The notes under the pieces: generated by a model
Databases searched by the model: none
What the model was told of the DNA's origin: nothing
Seen by the model: only the letters and a program-made list of their open reading frames with translations
Translations under genes and position numbers: made by a program
Shown: positions 36,847-44,574 of the stretch, in pieces
How the letters are laid out: each line of letters begins with the position of its first letter
Position numbering within the stretch: the stretch's first letter is position 1
Source: Chryseobacterium soli
GTDB lineage: Bacteria > Bacteroidota > Bacteroidia > Flavobacteriales > Weeksellaceae
Assembly (NCBI RefSeq): GCF_000737705.1
Contig: NZ_JPRH01000010.1
Location: forward strand, 1-64,000
Reading direction: 5' to 3'
DNA: 64,000 nucleotides

Positions 36847-37656
36847 ATGAAAATCAATATCCAACATATCATGACTCTGTTATTGGGAGGAGCTTTGGCT
36901 TTTTCTGTTGCAAGCTGTGCGTCAAACAAACCCGATTCCAGCAGAAAATTGATCTGGAATGATGAATTTAACGGAAAAGGATTACCGGATGCTTCAAAAT
37001 GGAATTATGAAGTAGGCGGAGACGGTTATGGAAATAACGAAGCCCAGTTTTATACCAAAAACCGCCTGGAAAATGCCAGGGTTGAAAATGGAAACCTGGT
37101 CATTGAAGCCAGAAAAGAAAACTGGAAAAAAAGTAAATATACTTCCGCAAGGCTTTTGACCAGAGGGAAATTCTCCTTTCAGTATGGAACCGTAGAAGTA
37201 AGGGCAAAACTTCCGAAAGGTCGCGGAACCTGGCCAGCCATCTGGATGATGAGCGAGAATATAAAGCAATGGCCTGATGACGGGGAACTGGATATCATGG
37301 AGCATGTGGGCTTTAATCCCGGATATATTCATGCTTCGGTGCATACAAAAAAGTACAACCATATTCTGGGAACCCAGAAAACAGATACCCTGATTGTACG
37401 CGATGCCAGTGAAAAATTCCATGTCTATAAAGCAGACTGGACCCCCGAAAAAATTGATGTATACATTAATGATACAAAGTTTTTCACCTATGAAAATAAA
37501 GAAAAAAGCTATGAAGCCTGGCCCTTTGATCAGCCGTATTTTATCATTCTAAATCTGGCTGTAGGAGGATTTTGGGGTGGAAAAGAGGGAATAGACGACA
37601 CCATTTTCCCTCAGAAATATTATATAGATTATGTAAGGGTGTATCAGAATAAATAA
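36847..37656 (+). CDS. GH16 beta-1,3-glucanase (laminarinase-like), lipoprotein
   Basis: 269 aa. Lipobox VASC with Cys24. The GH16 catalytic signature ExDxxE is Glu147-Leu-Asp149-Ile-Met-Glu152 in DDGELDIMEHVG, the laminarinase form with the extra Met. Substrate-cleft motifs WPAIWMM and NDEFNG are present. Expected to be an endo-acting beta-1,3- or mixed-linkage beta-glucanase at the cell surface, feeding SusD and SusC. Located between two GH enzymes of the same operon. Confidence 0.9.
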   Translation: MKINIQHIMTLLLGGALAFSVASCASNKPDSSRKLIWNDEFNGKGLPDASKWNYEVGGDGYGNNEAQFYTKNRLENARVENGNLVIEARKENWKKSKYTSARLLTRGKFSFQYGTVEVRAKLPKGRGTWPAIWMMSENIKQWPDDGELDIMEHVGFNPGYIHASVHTKKYNHILGTQKTDTLIVRDASEKFHVYKADWTPEKIDVYINDTKFFTYENKEKSYEAWPFDQPYFIILNLAVGGFWGGKEGIDDTIFPQKYYIDYVRVYQNK

Positions 37657-37700
37657 TGAAGTGAGAGTGATTTTTCTCTCCATAAATAGAAAGAAAAAAT

Positions 37701-39140
37701 ATGAAAAAATTAATCGTAAGTTGTTTTGTAATGGGACTTGCTTTGAATGCAAATGCCCAGAATTATTGGAAAAAAAATGCAGGGAAAACAGCTAAGGTAA
37801 TTCTTACCAGTTCCAAAACCAATGAAAAAATGGTGGATAAAGGAACGGTAAAGTTTGAAAAATTTGGTCAGCCAAAAGAAACGGATGCCTGCATCTTTGT
37901 AGATCCGGATTTTAAATATCAGAAATTGATCGGAATAGGAGGTGCCATCACCGATGCATCAGCTGAAACTCTTGCTAAAATGCCTAAAAATAAGCAGAAA
38001 GAGATCATGGAAGCCTATTTTGGGAAAAATGGACTGGGATATACGGTGATTCGTACGAATATGAATTCTTGTGATTTCTCAAGTGATTCCTACACGTATG
38101 TTGCTGAAAATGATACTTCTTTGAAGTCTTTCAATGTAGCCCATGATGAGAAGTATAAAATTCCTATGATCAAAGAAGCTCAGAAAATGATAGGAAAAGA
38201 CTTTACGTTTTATTTTTCTCCATGGAGCCCGCCGGCTTGGATGAAATCCAATAAAAGTATGCTGAAAGGAGGAAGATTGGAAAATCAGTACTATCAGCCT
38301 TGGGCAGACTACTATATTAAATTCATTAAAGAATACGAAAAAAGAGGAATCAATGTCTGGGGAATGACCATCCAGAATGAACCGATGGCGACGCAAACCT
38401 GGGAGTCTTGTATCTATTCTGCGGAAGAAGAAGGGGAGTTTCTTAAAAATAATTTAGGACCAACCCTTTGGAAAAACGGATACAAAGATAAAAAAGTAAT
38501 GATCTGGGATCACAACAGAGATTTAATTTACCAAAGAGCAACTACAACGCTAAGCGATCCGGAAACTTCAAAATATGCTTCAGGTATTGGTTATCACTGG
38601 TATGAAACATGGAACAACAAAACGCAGCTGTTTGATAATTTATTAGAAACCCAAAGAGCATTTCCGGATAAATTTTTAGCATTTACAGAAGGATGTAAAG
38701 AGCAGTTTGATATGTCCAGAATCAATGAAGTGAGTCTGGGGGAATTATATGGAAGAAATATGATCAATGATTTCAACAAAGGAACTGCTTTGTGGACAGA
38801 CTGGAATGTTTTGCTGGACGAAACCGGAGGTCCGAACCATGTTGGAAACTTCTGCTTTGCACCTATCATTGCGGATACCAAAACAGGGGAGGTGCACTAC
38901 ACCTACGAATATTATTATGTAGGACATGTATCAAAATATATCAAGCCTAATGCCCAGAGAATAGGAAGTTCTTCCAACAGAGCTGCTTTAACTTCTACAA
39001 CGTTTATGAATGAAAATGGACAATTGGTAACGGTAATTATGAACGACACTGATAATGATATCGAAACTAATCTTTGGATCGAAGGAATGTCAGCGAAGCT
39101 TTCAGCACCTTCACACTCTATACAGACCGTAATTTTATAG
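37701..39140 (+). CDS. GH30 family glycoside hydrolase (second)
   Basis: 479 aa. Signal peptide about 1-20 (LALNANAQ), no lipobox. Catalytic residues Glu227 (TIQNEPMATQTWESC) and Glu330 (FLAFTEGCKEQ). The long TQTWESC insertion after the acid/base is typical of GH30 subfamily 3-like beta-1,6-glucanases. It differs from the lipidated GH30 upstream, so one enzyme may act on the surface and the other in the periplasm or outside. Last gene of the glucan locus, followed by a very strong hairpin. Confidence 0.9.
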   Translation: MKKLIVSCFVMGLALNANAQNYWKKNAGKTAKVILTSSKTNEKMVDKGTVKFEKFGQPKETDACIFVDPDFKYQKLIGIGGAITDASAETLAKMPKNKQKEIMEAYFGKNGLGYTVIRTNMNSCDFSSDSYTYVAENDTSLKSFNVAHDEKYKIPMIKEAQKMIGKDFTFYFSPWSPPAWMKSNKSMLKGGRLENQYYQPWADYYIKFIKEYEKRGINVWGMTIQNEPMATQTWESCIYSAEEEGEFLKNNLGPTLWKNGYKDKKVMIWDHNRDLIYQRATTTLSDPETSKYASGIGYHWYETWNNKTQLFDNLLETQRAFPDKFLAFTEGCKEQFDMSRINEVSLGELYGRNMINDFNKGTALWTDWNVLLDETGGPNHVGNFCFAPIIADTKTGEVHYTYEYYYVGHVSKYIKPNAQRIGSSSNRAALTSTTFMNENGQLVTVIMNDTDNDIETNLWIEGMSAKLSAPSHSIQTVIL

Positions 39141-39163
39141 ACTTCATATTAACATTTTAATGA

Positions 39164-39194
39164 AAACCGGCGGGCTCTCTGAGCCCGCCGGTTT
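39164..39194 (+). terminator. Terminator of the glucan utilization operon
   Basis: A perfect 14-bp stem (AAACCGGCGGGCTC with GAGCCCGCCGGTTT, loop TCT) followed by ATTTTTA. Confidence 0.9.
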
Positions 39195-39247
39195 ATTTTT
39201 ATACATGAATAAACTGATTGGCAATTTATCCAATATTCTAAAGGAAA

Positions 39248-39448
39248 TTACAATAGATCAGCATTCCATCCTGCAGGGAAACAATAGCTTTCCTCAGAAT
39301 AATAACACGTTTTTCCTGTTGCAGCTTCGCATTGTTCTTGTGAAGCATAAGGACGGTACAGTGGTGATTTAGGTCCCGGGCATCCTTCTTTAGTGCCTCC
39401 TTTTACTGATTTTAAAGCCTCTCTTGAGATGTTTCTAAGATTTTTCAT
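39248..39448 (-). CDS. GG-leader bacteriocin-like peptide
   Basis: 66 aa. The N-terminal MKNLRNISREALKSVKGG looks like a double-glycine leader, cut after Gly18 by peptidase-containing ABC exporters in known systems. The 48-residue remainder has four cysteines (23, 40, 48, 56) and is rich in Gly, Pro and aromatic residues. Chryseobacterium-type genomes carry families of such annotated bacteriocin-like peptides whose activity is unproven. No exporter, peptidase or immunity gene is adjacent. It is convergent to the glucan locus. Confidence 0.75.
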   Translation of the reverse strand: MKNLRNISREALKSVKGGTKEGCPGPKSPLYRPYASQEQCEAATGKTCYYSEESYCFPAGWNADLL

Positions 39449-39613
39449 GATAATAAGTTTTTAGTTTTCCTACTCTGTTATAAGCTTTTCAGATTCCGCT
39501 TTTATTTAATCCTAAAGTAGTGATTTTTTTAATATGTCAATTATATTCATATGAAATATTGATTGTATGCAAAAATAGAAGGATATTTTTTAGCTGAATC
39601 TTAAAAATGGACA

Positions 39614-39650
39614 TAAAAAAACAACGCAAAATAATTTGCGTTGTTTTTTT
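39614..39650 (-). terminator. fabI terminator
   Basis: ACAACGCAAA and TTTGCGTTGT form a perfect stem around ATAA, flanked by A- and T-runs of seven. Confidence 0.9.
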
Positions 39651-39699
39651 ATAGTTTGATCCAAATAATCCTTGCAGACTATCAGAAATGTGTCAATAT

Positions 39700-40509
39700 T
39701 TATTCAACATCATATTTGTTGATTACTTTCTGAGAAACTCCGGTATTGCTGAAGCCTCCATCATGGAATAGGTTCTGCATAGTTACTTTTTTAGTAAGAT
39801 CAGAGAACATGGTTACACAGTAATCTGCACATTCCAGCGCTGATGCGTTTCCTAGTGGAGACATATCTTCAGCATAGCCTAAGAAACCTCCAAAACCTTT
39901 TACTCCGCTTCCTGCAGTGGTAACCGTAGGAGACTGAGAAACTGTATTTACACGCACTTTTCTTTCTCCCCAGTAATATCCGAAAGTTCTTGCAATACTT
40001 TCTAAATACGCTTTATTATCAGACATATCATTGTAATCCGGGAACGTTCTTTGTGCAGCGATATAAGAAAGGGCCAAAATACTTCCCCACTCATTCATAC
40101 AGTCTTTTTCCCATGCCGTACGCATTACTTTGTGGAAAGATACTGCTGAGATATCCCAACCTTTTTCCAACCAATCGTAATTCATTTCAGTATAGTGTTT
40201 TCCTTTTCTTACATTTACGGACATTCCTATAGAGTGAAGGATAAAATCTATTTTACCAAACTTCGCTACTGCAGCATCAAAAAGTTTTTCAAGATCCTCA
40301 GTAGACGTTGCATCTGCACCGATTATTTCAGAACCTGTTTTTTCTGCTAAACCGTTAAGCTCTCCCATTCTCAAAGCGATAGGAGCATTAGACAGGATAA
40401 ATTCAGCACCTTCTTCATGGCATCTCTCAGCAACTTTCCATGCGATAGATTGTTCATTAAGGGCTCCAAAAATAATTCCCTTCTTGCCTTTAAGTAAACC
40501 GTATGACAT
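39700..40509 (-). CDS. fabI: Enoyl-ACP reductase (NADH)
   Basis: 269 aa SDR-type enzyme catalysing the last step of each fatty acid elongation cycle, reduction of trans-2-enoyl-ACP. Glycine-rich nucleotide site GIIFGALNEQSIAW at 11-24 in the FabI form; the catalytic Tyr-x6-Lys is YNDMSDNK. Length matches FabI. It is a single-gene unit with its own -7 box and terminator. Confidence 0.95.
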   Translation of the reverse strand: MSYGLLKGKKGIIFGALNEQSIAWKVAERCHEEGAEFILSNAPIALRMGELNGLAEKTGSEIIGADATSTEDLEKLFDAAVAKFGKIDFILHSIGMSVNVRKGKHYTEMNYDWLEKGWDISAVSFHKVMRTAWEKDCMNEWGSILALSYIAAQRTFPDYNDMSDNKAYLESIARTFGYYWGERKVRVNTVSQSPTVTTAGSGVKGFGGFLGYAEDMSPLGNASALECADYCVTMFSDLTKKVTMQNLFHDGGFSNTGVSQKVINKYDVE

Positions 40510-40532
40510 AATTTTTTAATGTTTATTAACTA

Positions 40533-40540
40533 CAAATGTA
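40533..40540 (-). promoter_or_regulatory. fabI -7 box
   Basis: The minus strand reads TACATTTG, matching TAnnTTTG, about 24 bp before the fabI start. Confidence 0.55.
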
Positions 40541-40570
40541 GCGATAATTTATGTTTAGAGCATAATAAAA

Positions 40571-40600
40571 AAACAGAGCCTTTATAAAAAGACCCTGTTT
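40571..40600 (-). terminator. Terminator of the helical stress-type gene
   Basis: AAACAG and CTGTTT arms with an imperfect inner stem, followed on the minus strand by a T-run. Confidence 0.6.
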
Positions 40601-40628
40601 TCTTGAAAATATTTATACGACTGAAATT

Positions 40629-40928
40629 CTAATTGGTTTTCTTGTTCCATTCTGCTTTTACATCCTCAGCAGCATCTTTCGTTTTCTCCCATGCATCATT
40701 GGCATGATCCTTAACACTTTCCCATGCATCAGAAGCGTTGTTCTTTACCTTATCAAGCCAGTCTTCCTGAGTAGCTTCCTCATCATTTGCTCTTTTTTCA
40801 TTAATATAATCCTTAGCTTTATCTGCTAATTCATTTACTTTCCATTTTGCTTTGTCTGCTGCATTCTGTAAAGAATTTTCTGTGTTGTTTACTGCATTTT
40901 CCGCTTTGTTATAATCTGAATTGTTCAT
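40629..40928 (-). CDS. Amphipathic helical stress-type protein
   Basis: 99 aa from the ATG at 40928 (MNNSDYNKAENAV). Very hydrophilic, with recurring roughly 11-residue units such as DAWESVKDHAN and DAWEKTKDAAE that would form long amphipathic helices, as in LEA-like and CsbD-like stress proteins. No signal peptide or catalytic motif. By analogy it may protect protein or membranes under desiccation or osmotic stress; this is inference. Confidence 0.7.
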   Translation of the reverse strand: MNNSDYNKAENAVNNTENSLQNAADKAKWKVNELADKAKDYINEKRANDEEATQEDWLDKVKNNASDAWESVKDHANDAWEKTKDAAEDVKAEWNKKTN

Positions 40929-41255
40929 AATATTAAAATTTTGTTGTGATGGTATTGAATAAACAAGAACCATTCCTAAAATAAAAAGATGTTGTTAAAT
41001 TTTTCATAATATTTTGTTATGATTTTCTAAAGATGTTTCTCAATTAAAAATTATTTTAATTTGAAATGAAAATAACCTGGAAAAGCTACACTGTGATTAA
41101 AATGAAGTGGTGTATAATAATATAGAAGAAAAATAAAGTTTGAACTCGGAATTACAATTAATCATGTCTTTAAAAAACATCTTCCCTGAATTGCTGAAAT
41201 TTCAAAAAGTATATCAAAAATTATAACACAACCTATTATGAATTTATGGCTTGTC

Positions 41256-41281
41256 TGACGATACTGACGATTGAAATCGTC
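41256..41281. promoter_or_regulatory. Palindromic cluster of GACGAT motifs
   Basis: GACGATT and AATCGTC form 7-bp inverted arms around GA at 41266-41281. A further GACGAT precedes them by 9 bp in the same orientation. It could be a regulator site or a small hairpin; it lies about 240 bp upstream of the promoter of the YadA-like gene. Confidence 0.35.
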
Positions 41282-41522
41282 TTTCATGACGTAAAAACAT
41301 GTTTCATTACTTAGTGATAAATTAAATTTTAATCAATTTTTGGTGACTTTTTTTATGAATACTATAATTATTTTCAATGGTGTATATGTGATTAATGTGC
41401 TATTAAAGCCTTTAAATACGGGATTTAATGATTGGTTAATAATGGAAAATGTTTCATTTAATTGTGATTAAATGGGGTTTTAGTCACTTATGTGAGTAGT
41501 TAATTATGGAATTATTAAAAAT

Positions 41523-41553
41523 TTTGATGTTTTATTGAAAATTATTATATTTG
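41523..41553 (+). promoter_or_regulatory. Promoter of the YadA-like gene
   Basis: TTTG at 41523-41526 and TATATTTG at 41546-41553, spaced 19 bp: a consensus Bacteroidota promoter about 35 bp before the ATG. Confidence 0.8.
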
Positions 41554-41587
41554 CAACCTCGTATTGTGAGCAATTATTCAGTAAGTC

Positions 41588-42874
41588 ATGTTAAAAAAAT
41601 TAAACCCTCAATTCATTTTCCCTCTTTTATTATTAAATTATTTTGCATACGCTCAGGTGGGGATTGGTACTCCGAGCCCGGATAATTCGGCAATGTTACA
41701 AATCAGTTCAAAAAATAAAGGAGTTCTTCTTCCGAGTGTTGCTTTAACTGCCTTAACGGATAATATTACCGTGCCATCTCCTGCAGTTGGTCTTATGGTA
41801 TGGAACAATGGCAGTGGAAGTTTATCTGAAGCCGGATTTTATTACTGGAATGAATCGAAATGGAATAAGCTGTCAACAACGTCAACGAACACAGGAAATG
41901 GGATCAATAGTGGAGGAGGTACCGGGTGGAATACAACAGGAAGTAATGCCGGAAATTACAGCGGAGCGAATACCGGACTGTCTTTAGGAACGTCTACATT
42001 AGATGATCTTATATTTAAAGTGAATGCTTCAACGATAGGAAGATTGGGAACGAACAATTCCGTAAGTTTTGGAGTGGGTGCCAATGCTGCTCAAAATGGG
42101 ATTGCTATTGGGAATTCCAGCAGTTCATATCAAGGAATTTCTATTGGTACAAATTCTTCTGTAACGGCTAACGAATCTGTTGCAATAGGGGCAAATACTC
42201 AAATTTCGGGGTATCAGGCGACAGCATTGGGGTACAATGCGAAAGTGACTATGAATGAAGCTACTGCTGTCGGGAATAAATCTCAGGCGGGAGGTTTTCA
42301 GTCAATTGCATTAGGATTTAATGCAAAGACCAATTCTAACAGTGAAACAGCTTTAGGGTATAACAGTGTAACGAATAACGAAAATTCTACAGCGCTGGGT
42401 TCAGGTGCCAATGCATTGGGACAATTTTCTACTGCAGTAGGATATGGAGCTTCTACAACACAGCTGAATGCCATCGTTCTTGGAAATAATAACGCCAATG
42501 TAGGTATCGGAACTTCCACACCGAATACTTCTGCGAAACTAGATGTCAATGGACAATATAAGTTAGGGGAGAAGGGAACTGTGAATAAGAATCAGATCAG
42601 TTTTGAAGTCTGGCCGAGTGTATCGGTGAATAACCTTCCTCCGGGAAAATCAACGACACTGAATATTGCGATTCCAGCCAATATACAACCAGGATCTACG
42701 AGAGCAACCATTGTGGTGTCACCGGCAGGAGATTTTGCAGGGAATGCGTCGTTTTCTATTTCAAATCCGAGAATGACCTCAACATCAAGTATTACCATCA
42801 ATCTTACCAATATTTCGGGTAATCCGGAAAATTTATATTCAGGTCATTTTTATGTGACGATTAATGAGTTTTAA
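41588..42874 (+). CDS. Secreted protein with YadA-head-like 14-residue repeats
   Basis: 428 aa with a signal peptide (about 1-22, ending YAYAQ). VGIGTPSPDNSAMLQISSKNKG is a segment common at the start of Bacteroidota surface and tail-fibre-like proteins. Residues about 158-301 are tandem repeats of nearly exactly 14 residues built on xAxGxxA (SVAIGANTQISGYQ, ATALGYNAKVTMNE and so on), the left-handed roll seen in YadA adhesin heads. A second VGIGTSTP motif and a beta-rich C-terminus follow. There is no YadA membrane anchor and no T9SS domain. Adhesin or trimeric surface fibre is likely, with the export route unclear. Confidence 0.8.
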   Translation: MLKKLNPQFIFPLLLLNYFAYAQVGIGTPSPDNSAMLQISSKNKGVLLPSVALTALTDNITVPSPAVGLMVWNNGSGSLSEAGFYYWNESKWNKLSTTSTNTGNGINSGGGTGWNTTGSNAGNYSGANTGLSLGTSTLDDLIFKVNASTIGRLGTNNSVSFGVGANAAQNGIAIGNSSSSYQGISIGTNSSVTANESVAIGANTQISGYQATALGYNAKVTMNEATAVGNKSQAGGFQSIALGFNAKTNSNSETALGYNSVTNNENSTALGSGANALGQFSTAVGYGASTTQLNAIVLGNNNANVGIGTSTPNTSAKLDVNGQYKLGEKGTVNKNQISFEVWPSVSVNNLPPGKSTTLNIAIPANIQPGSTRATIVVSPAGDFAGNASFSISNPRMTSTSSITINLTNISGNPENLYSGHFYVTINEF

Positions 42875-42956
42875 AGGATGGAAAGAATACTTAATCATCT
42901 ATTTGTTTTTGTGTTTTTTGATTTCTTTCAAATTTCATGATCATATTAAATAATAA

Positions 42957-42983
42957 AAAAGGACCTCAATTTGAGATCCTTTT
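42957..42983. terminator. Bidirectional terminator
   Basis: AAAAGGACCTCAA and TTGAGATCCTTTT pair with one mismatch, between the convergent YadA-like and phosphorylase genes. Confidence 0.8.
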
Positions 42984-43011
42984 ATTGTTTTTGTAGGTTG
43001 CTAAATATGAA

Positions 43012-43866
43012 TTATTTGATAATTCTCTCCAACACCCAGTTGATAAGGTTTTTCTCCGAAGCATGGTGATCTGCTGAGAATTCGCCACGTCTTCTGTTGG
43101 CAATCACATTATTTACCGTGATCGCTTTGTGCCCCAATAATTTTGAAAGAGCGTAAATCGCAGAAGTTTCCATTTCGAAATTGGTTACCCCAAGCTCATT
43201 TAATGTTTCCAGAAACTTGTCATCCAACGCTTTTAAACGAAGCTGTCTTCCCTGTGGAGCGTAAAATCCCGGGAATGTAGCGGTATTTCCGTGGTATTTT
43301 GCATCTTTATAATATTCGCCCATATCTTCTGACCAATCGGAGAAGTAAAGCATCGGTTTGATTTTCGCATATGGGAATTTTTCTAGAAAGTTTTTAGAAA
43401 ATTCATTCTCAAACTCATAATCCTGATAGAAATGCATTAATCCGTCCAATCCCACAACATTCTGGGTAACCAGCATATTGTCTACCTGAACATCAGGGTT
43501 TACACTTCCACACGTTCCCATACGGAAAAGCTCCAGGGCTTTATGTTCTGTTTTAAATTCTTTGTTTTGAAGATCGATATTTACAAGAGCATCAAGCTCA
43601 TTCATCACAATATCAATATTTTCAGTCCCGATTCCAGTAGACATCACCGTGATTCTTTCACCACGCAATGTTCCGGTGTGGGTATAAAATTCTCTTTTGT
43701 TTTTTTTGATCTCTACCGTATCAAAATAGTTCGATACTTTTGCGACACGGTCCGGATCTCCCACAAGGATGATCTTGTCCGCAATATCTTCAGGTAAAAG
43801 GTTCAAGTGGTATACACTTCCGTCATCGTTCAGAACAAGTTCTGATGCTGCAAGCTTATTAAGCAT
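43012..43866 (-). CDS. Nucleoside phosphorylase (uridine phosphorylase type)
   Basis: 284 aa, cytosolic. Phosphate-site motifs IILVGDPDRV and MSTGIGTENIDIV, GTCGSVNP, and the late FEMETSAIYALSKLLGH place it in the PNP/UDP phosphorylase family, which splits nucleosides with phosphate to base plus ribose-1-phosphate. MET in the FEMETS motif fits uridine phosphorylase, but purine specificity cannot be excluded. A secreted hypothetical gene lies 18 bp upstream in the same unit. Confidence 0.9.
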   Translation of the reverse strand: MLNKLAASELVLNDDGSVYHLNLLPEDIADKIILVGDPDRVAKVSNYFDTVEIKKNKREFYTHTGTLRGERITVMSTGIGTENIDIVMNELDALVNIDLQNKEFKTEHKALELFRMGTCGSVNPDVQVDNMLVTQNVVGLDGLMHFYQDYEFENEFSKNFLEKFPYAKIKPMLYFSDWSEDMGEYYKDAKYHGNTATFPGFYAPQGRQLRLKALDDKFLETLNELGVTNFEMETSAIYALSKLLGHKAITVNNVIANRRRGEFSADHHASEKNLINWVLERIIK

Positions 43867-43884
43867 AATTATATTTTATTTATT

Positions 43885-44343
43885 TTAATCAATGAATATG
43901 GCATTCTTGTAAGGAGAATTGGCCAGCTCGAAAATTGAGCCGTATTCTTCTACAATCCTTTTCTGTCCGTTAAAAACCTCGTAAACAGTAACGGTGGTTT
44001 TCTCAAAATTTTTAGGATCTTTTCTCTGGGAAGTCACTTCGTAAAAATGATTGTCTTTTTTCATCACAGAAACCAATTCCTCTTTCGTAGACTGGTTGGA
44101 CGTTACCATTCCCGGAAAATCCATGAAAACATCTTTCAGTTCTTTATAATTCTTATATACTTTGGTCTGTCCGTTTGAATAAACATACACTTTGGGCACC
44201 GGCTGATCCTGCCTTAACCGGATCAAGTAATAATCATCTCCTTTTTTTTCTGCATATACCGCCATTTCCTGTCCCAGTTTCTGGGAAAATACGGAAAATG
44301 AAAAAAGACTTGCCACAAAAGCGAAGAGTAATTTAGCTTTCAT
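43885..44343 (-). CDS. Secreted hypothetical protein
   Basis: 152 aa with a signal peptide (about 1-20, ending FSVFSQ). The mature part is beta-rich and charged, with no motif I recognise. It precedes the nucleoside phosphorylase by 18 bp and is probably cotranscribed; a functional link is not evident. Confidence 0.65.
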   Translation of the reverse strand: MKAKLLFAFVASLFSFSVFSQKLGQEMAVYAEKKGDDYYLIRLRQDQPVPKVYVYSNGQTKVYKNYKELKDVFMDFPGMVTSNQSTKEELVSVMKKDNHFYEVTSQRKDPKNFEKTTVTVYEVFNGQKRIVEEYGSIFELANSPYKNAIFID

Positions 44344-44553
44344 AATAATATTTAGTTTTTAATGTGCTGGTTTCAATGATAAAATGCCTCCCCAATATCC
44401 TTTCATCATCATTTTAATAAGAGGCTTTTAGAATCTGTCCGCCTTTTCAGTATAATGAATTTGATTTCGGGGTTTAAAATTAATAAAAATTCCTTTATCA
44501 AAAATATAAACATTATTTAATGCTGCATTAAAGATAAGATAATGTGTAAAGAA

Positions 44554-44561
44554 TAGCTTTG
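44554..44561 (+). promoter_or_regulatory. -7 box for the di-haem peroxidase
   Basis: TAGCTTTG matches TAnnTTTG and lies 14 bp before the ATG at 44575. Confidence 0.55.
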
Positions 44562-44574
44562 TAGCTAAAAATTA

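Larger units (their letters stand above)
40929..41587. other. Long intergenic region before the YadA-like gene
   Basis: 659 bp, AT-rich. It holds a 16-bp near-perfect palindrome at 41266-41281 and a strong promoter at 41523-41553. A 20-codon ATG frame near 41163 shows no support as a gene. The rest is unassigned. Confidence 0.6.

Noticed and set aside
41163..41225. 20-codon ATG frame in the long spacer
   Set aside because: Too short, no ribosome site or resemblance to a known small protein.
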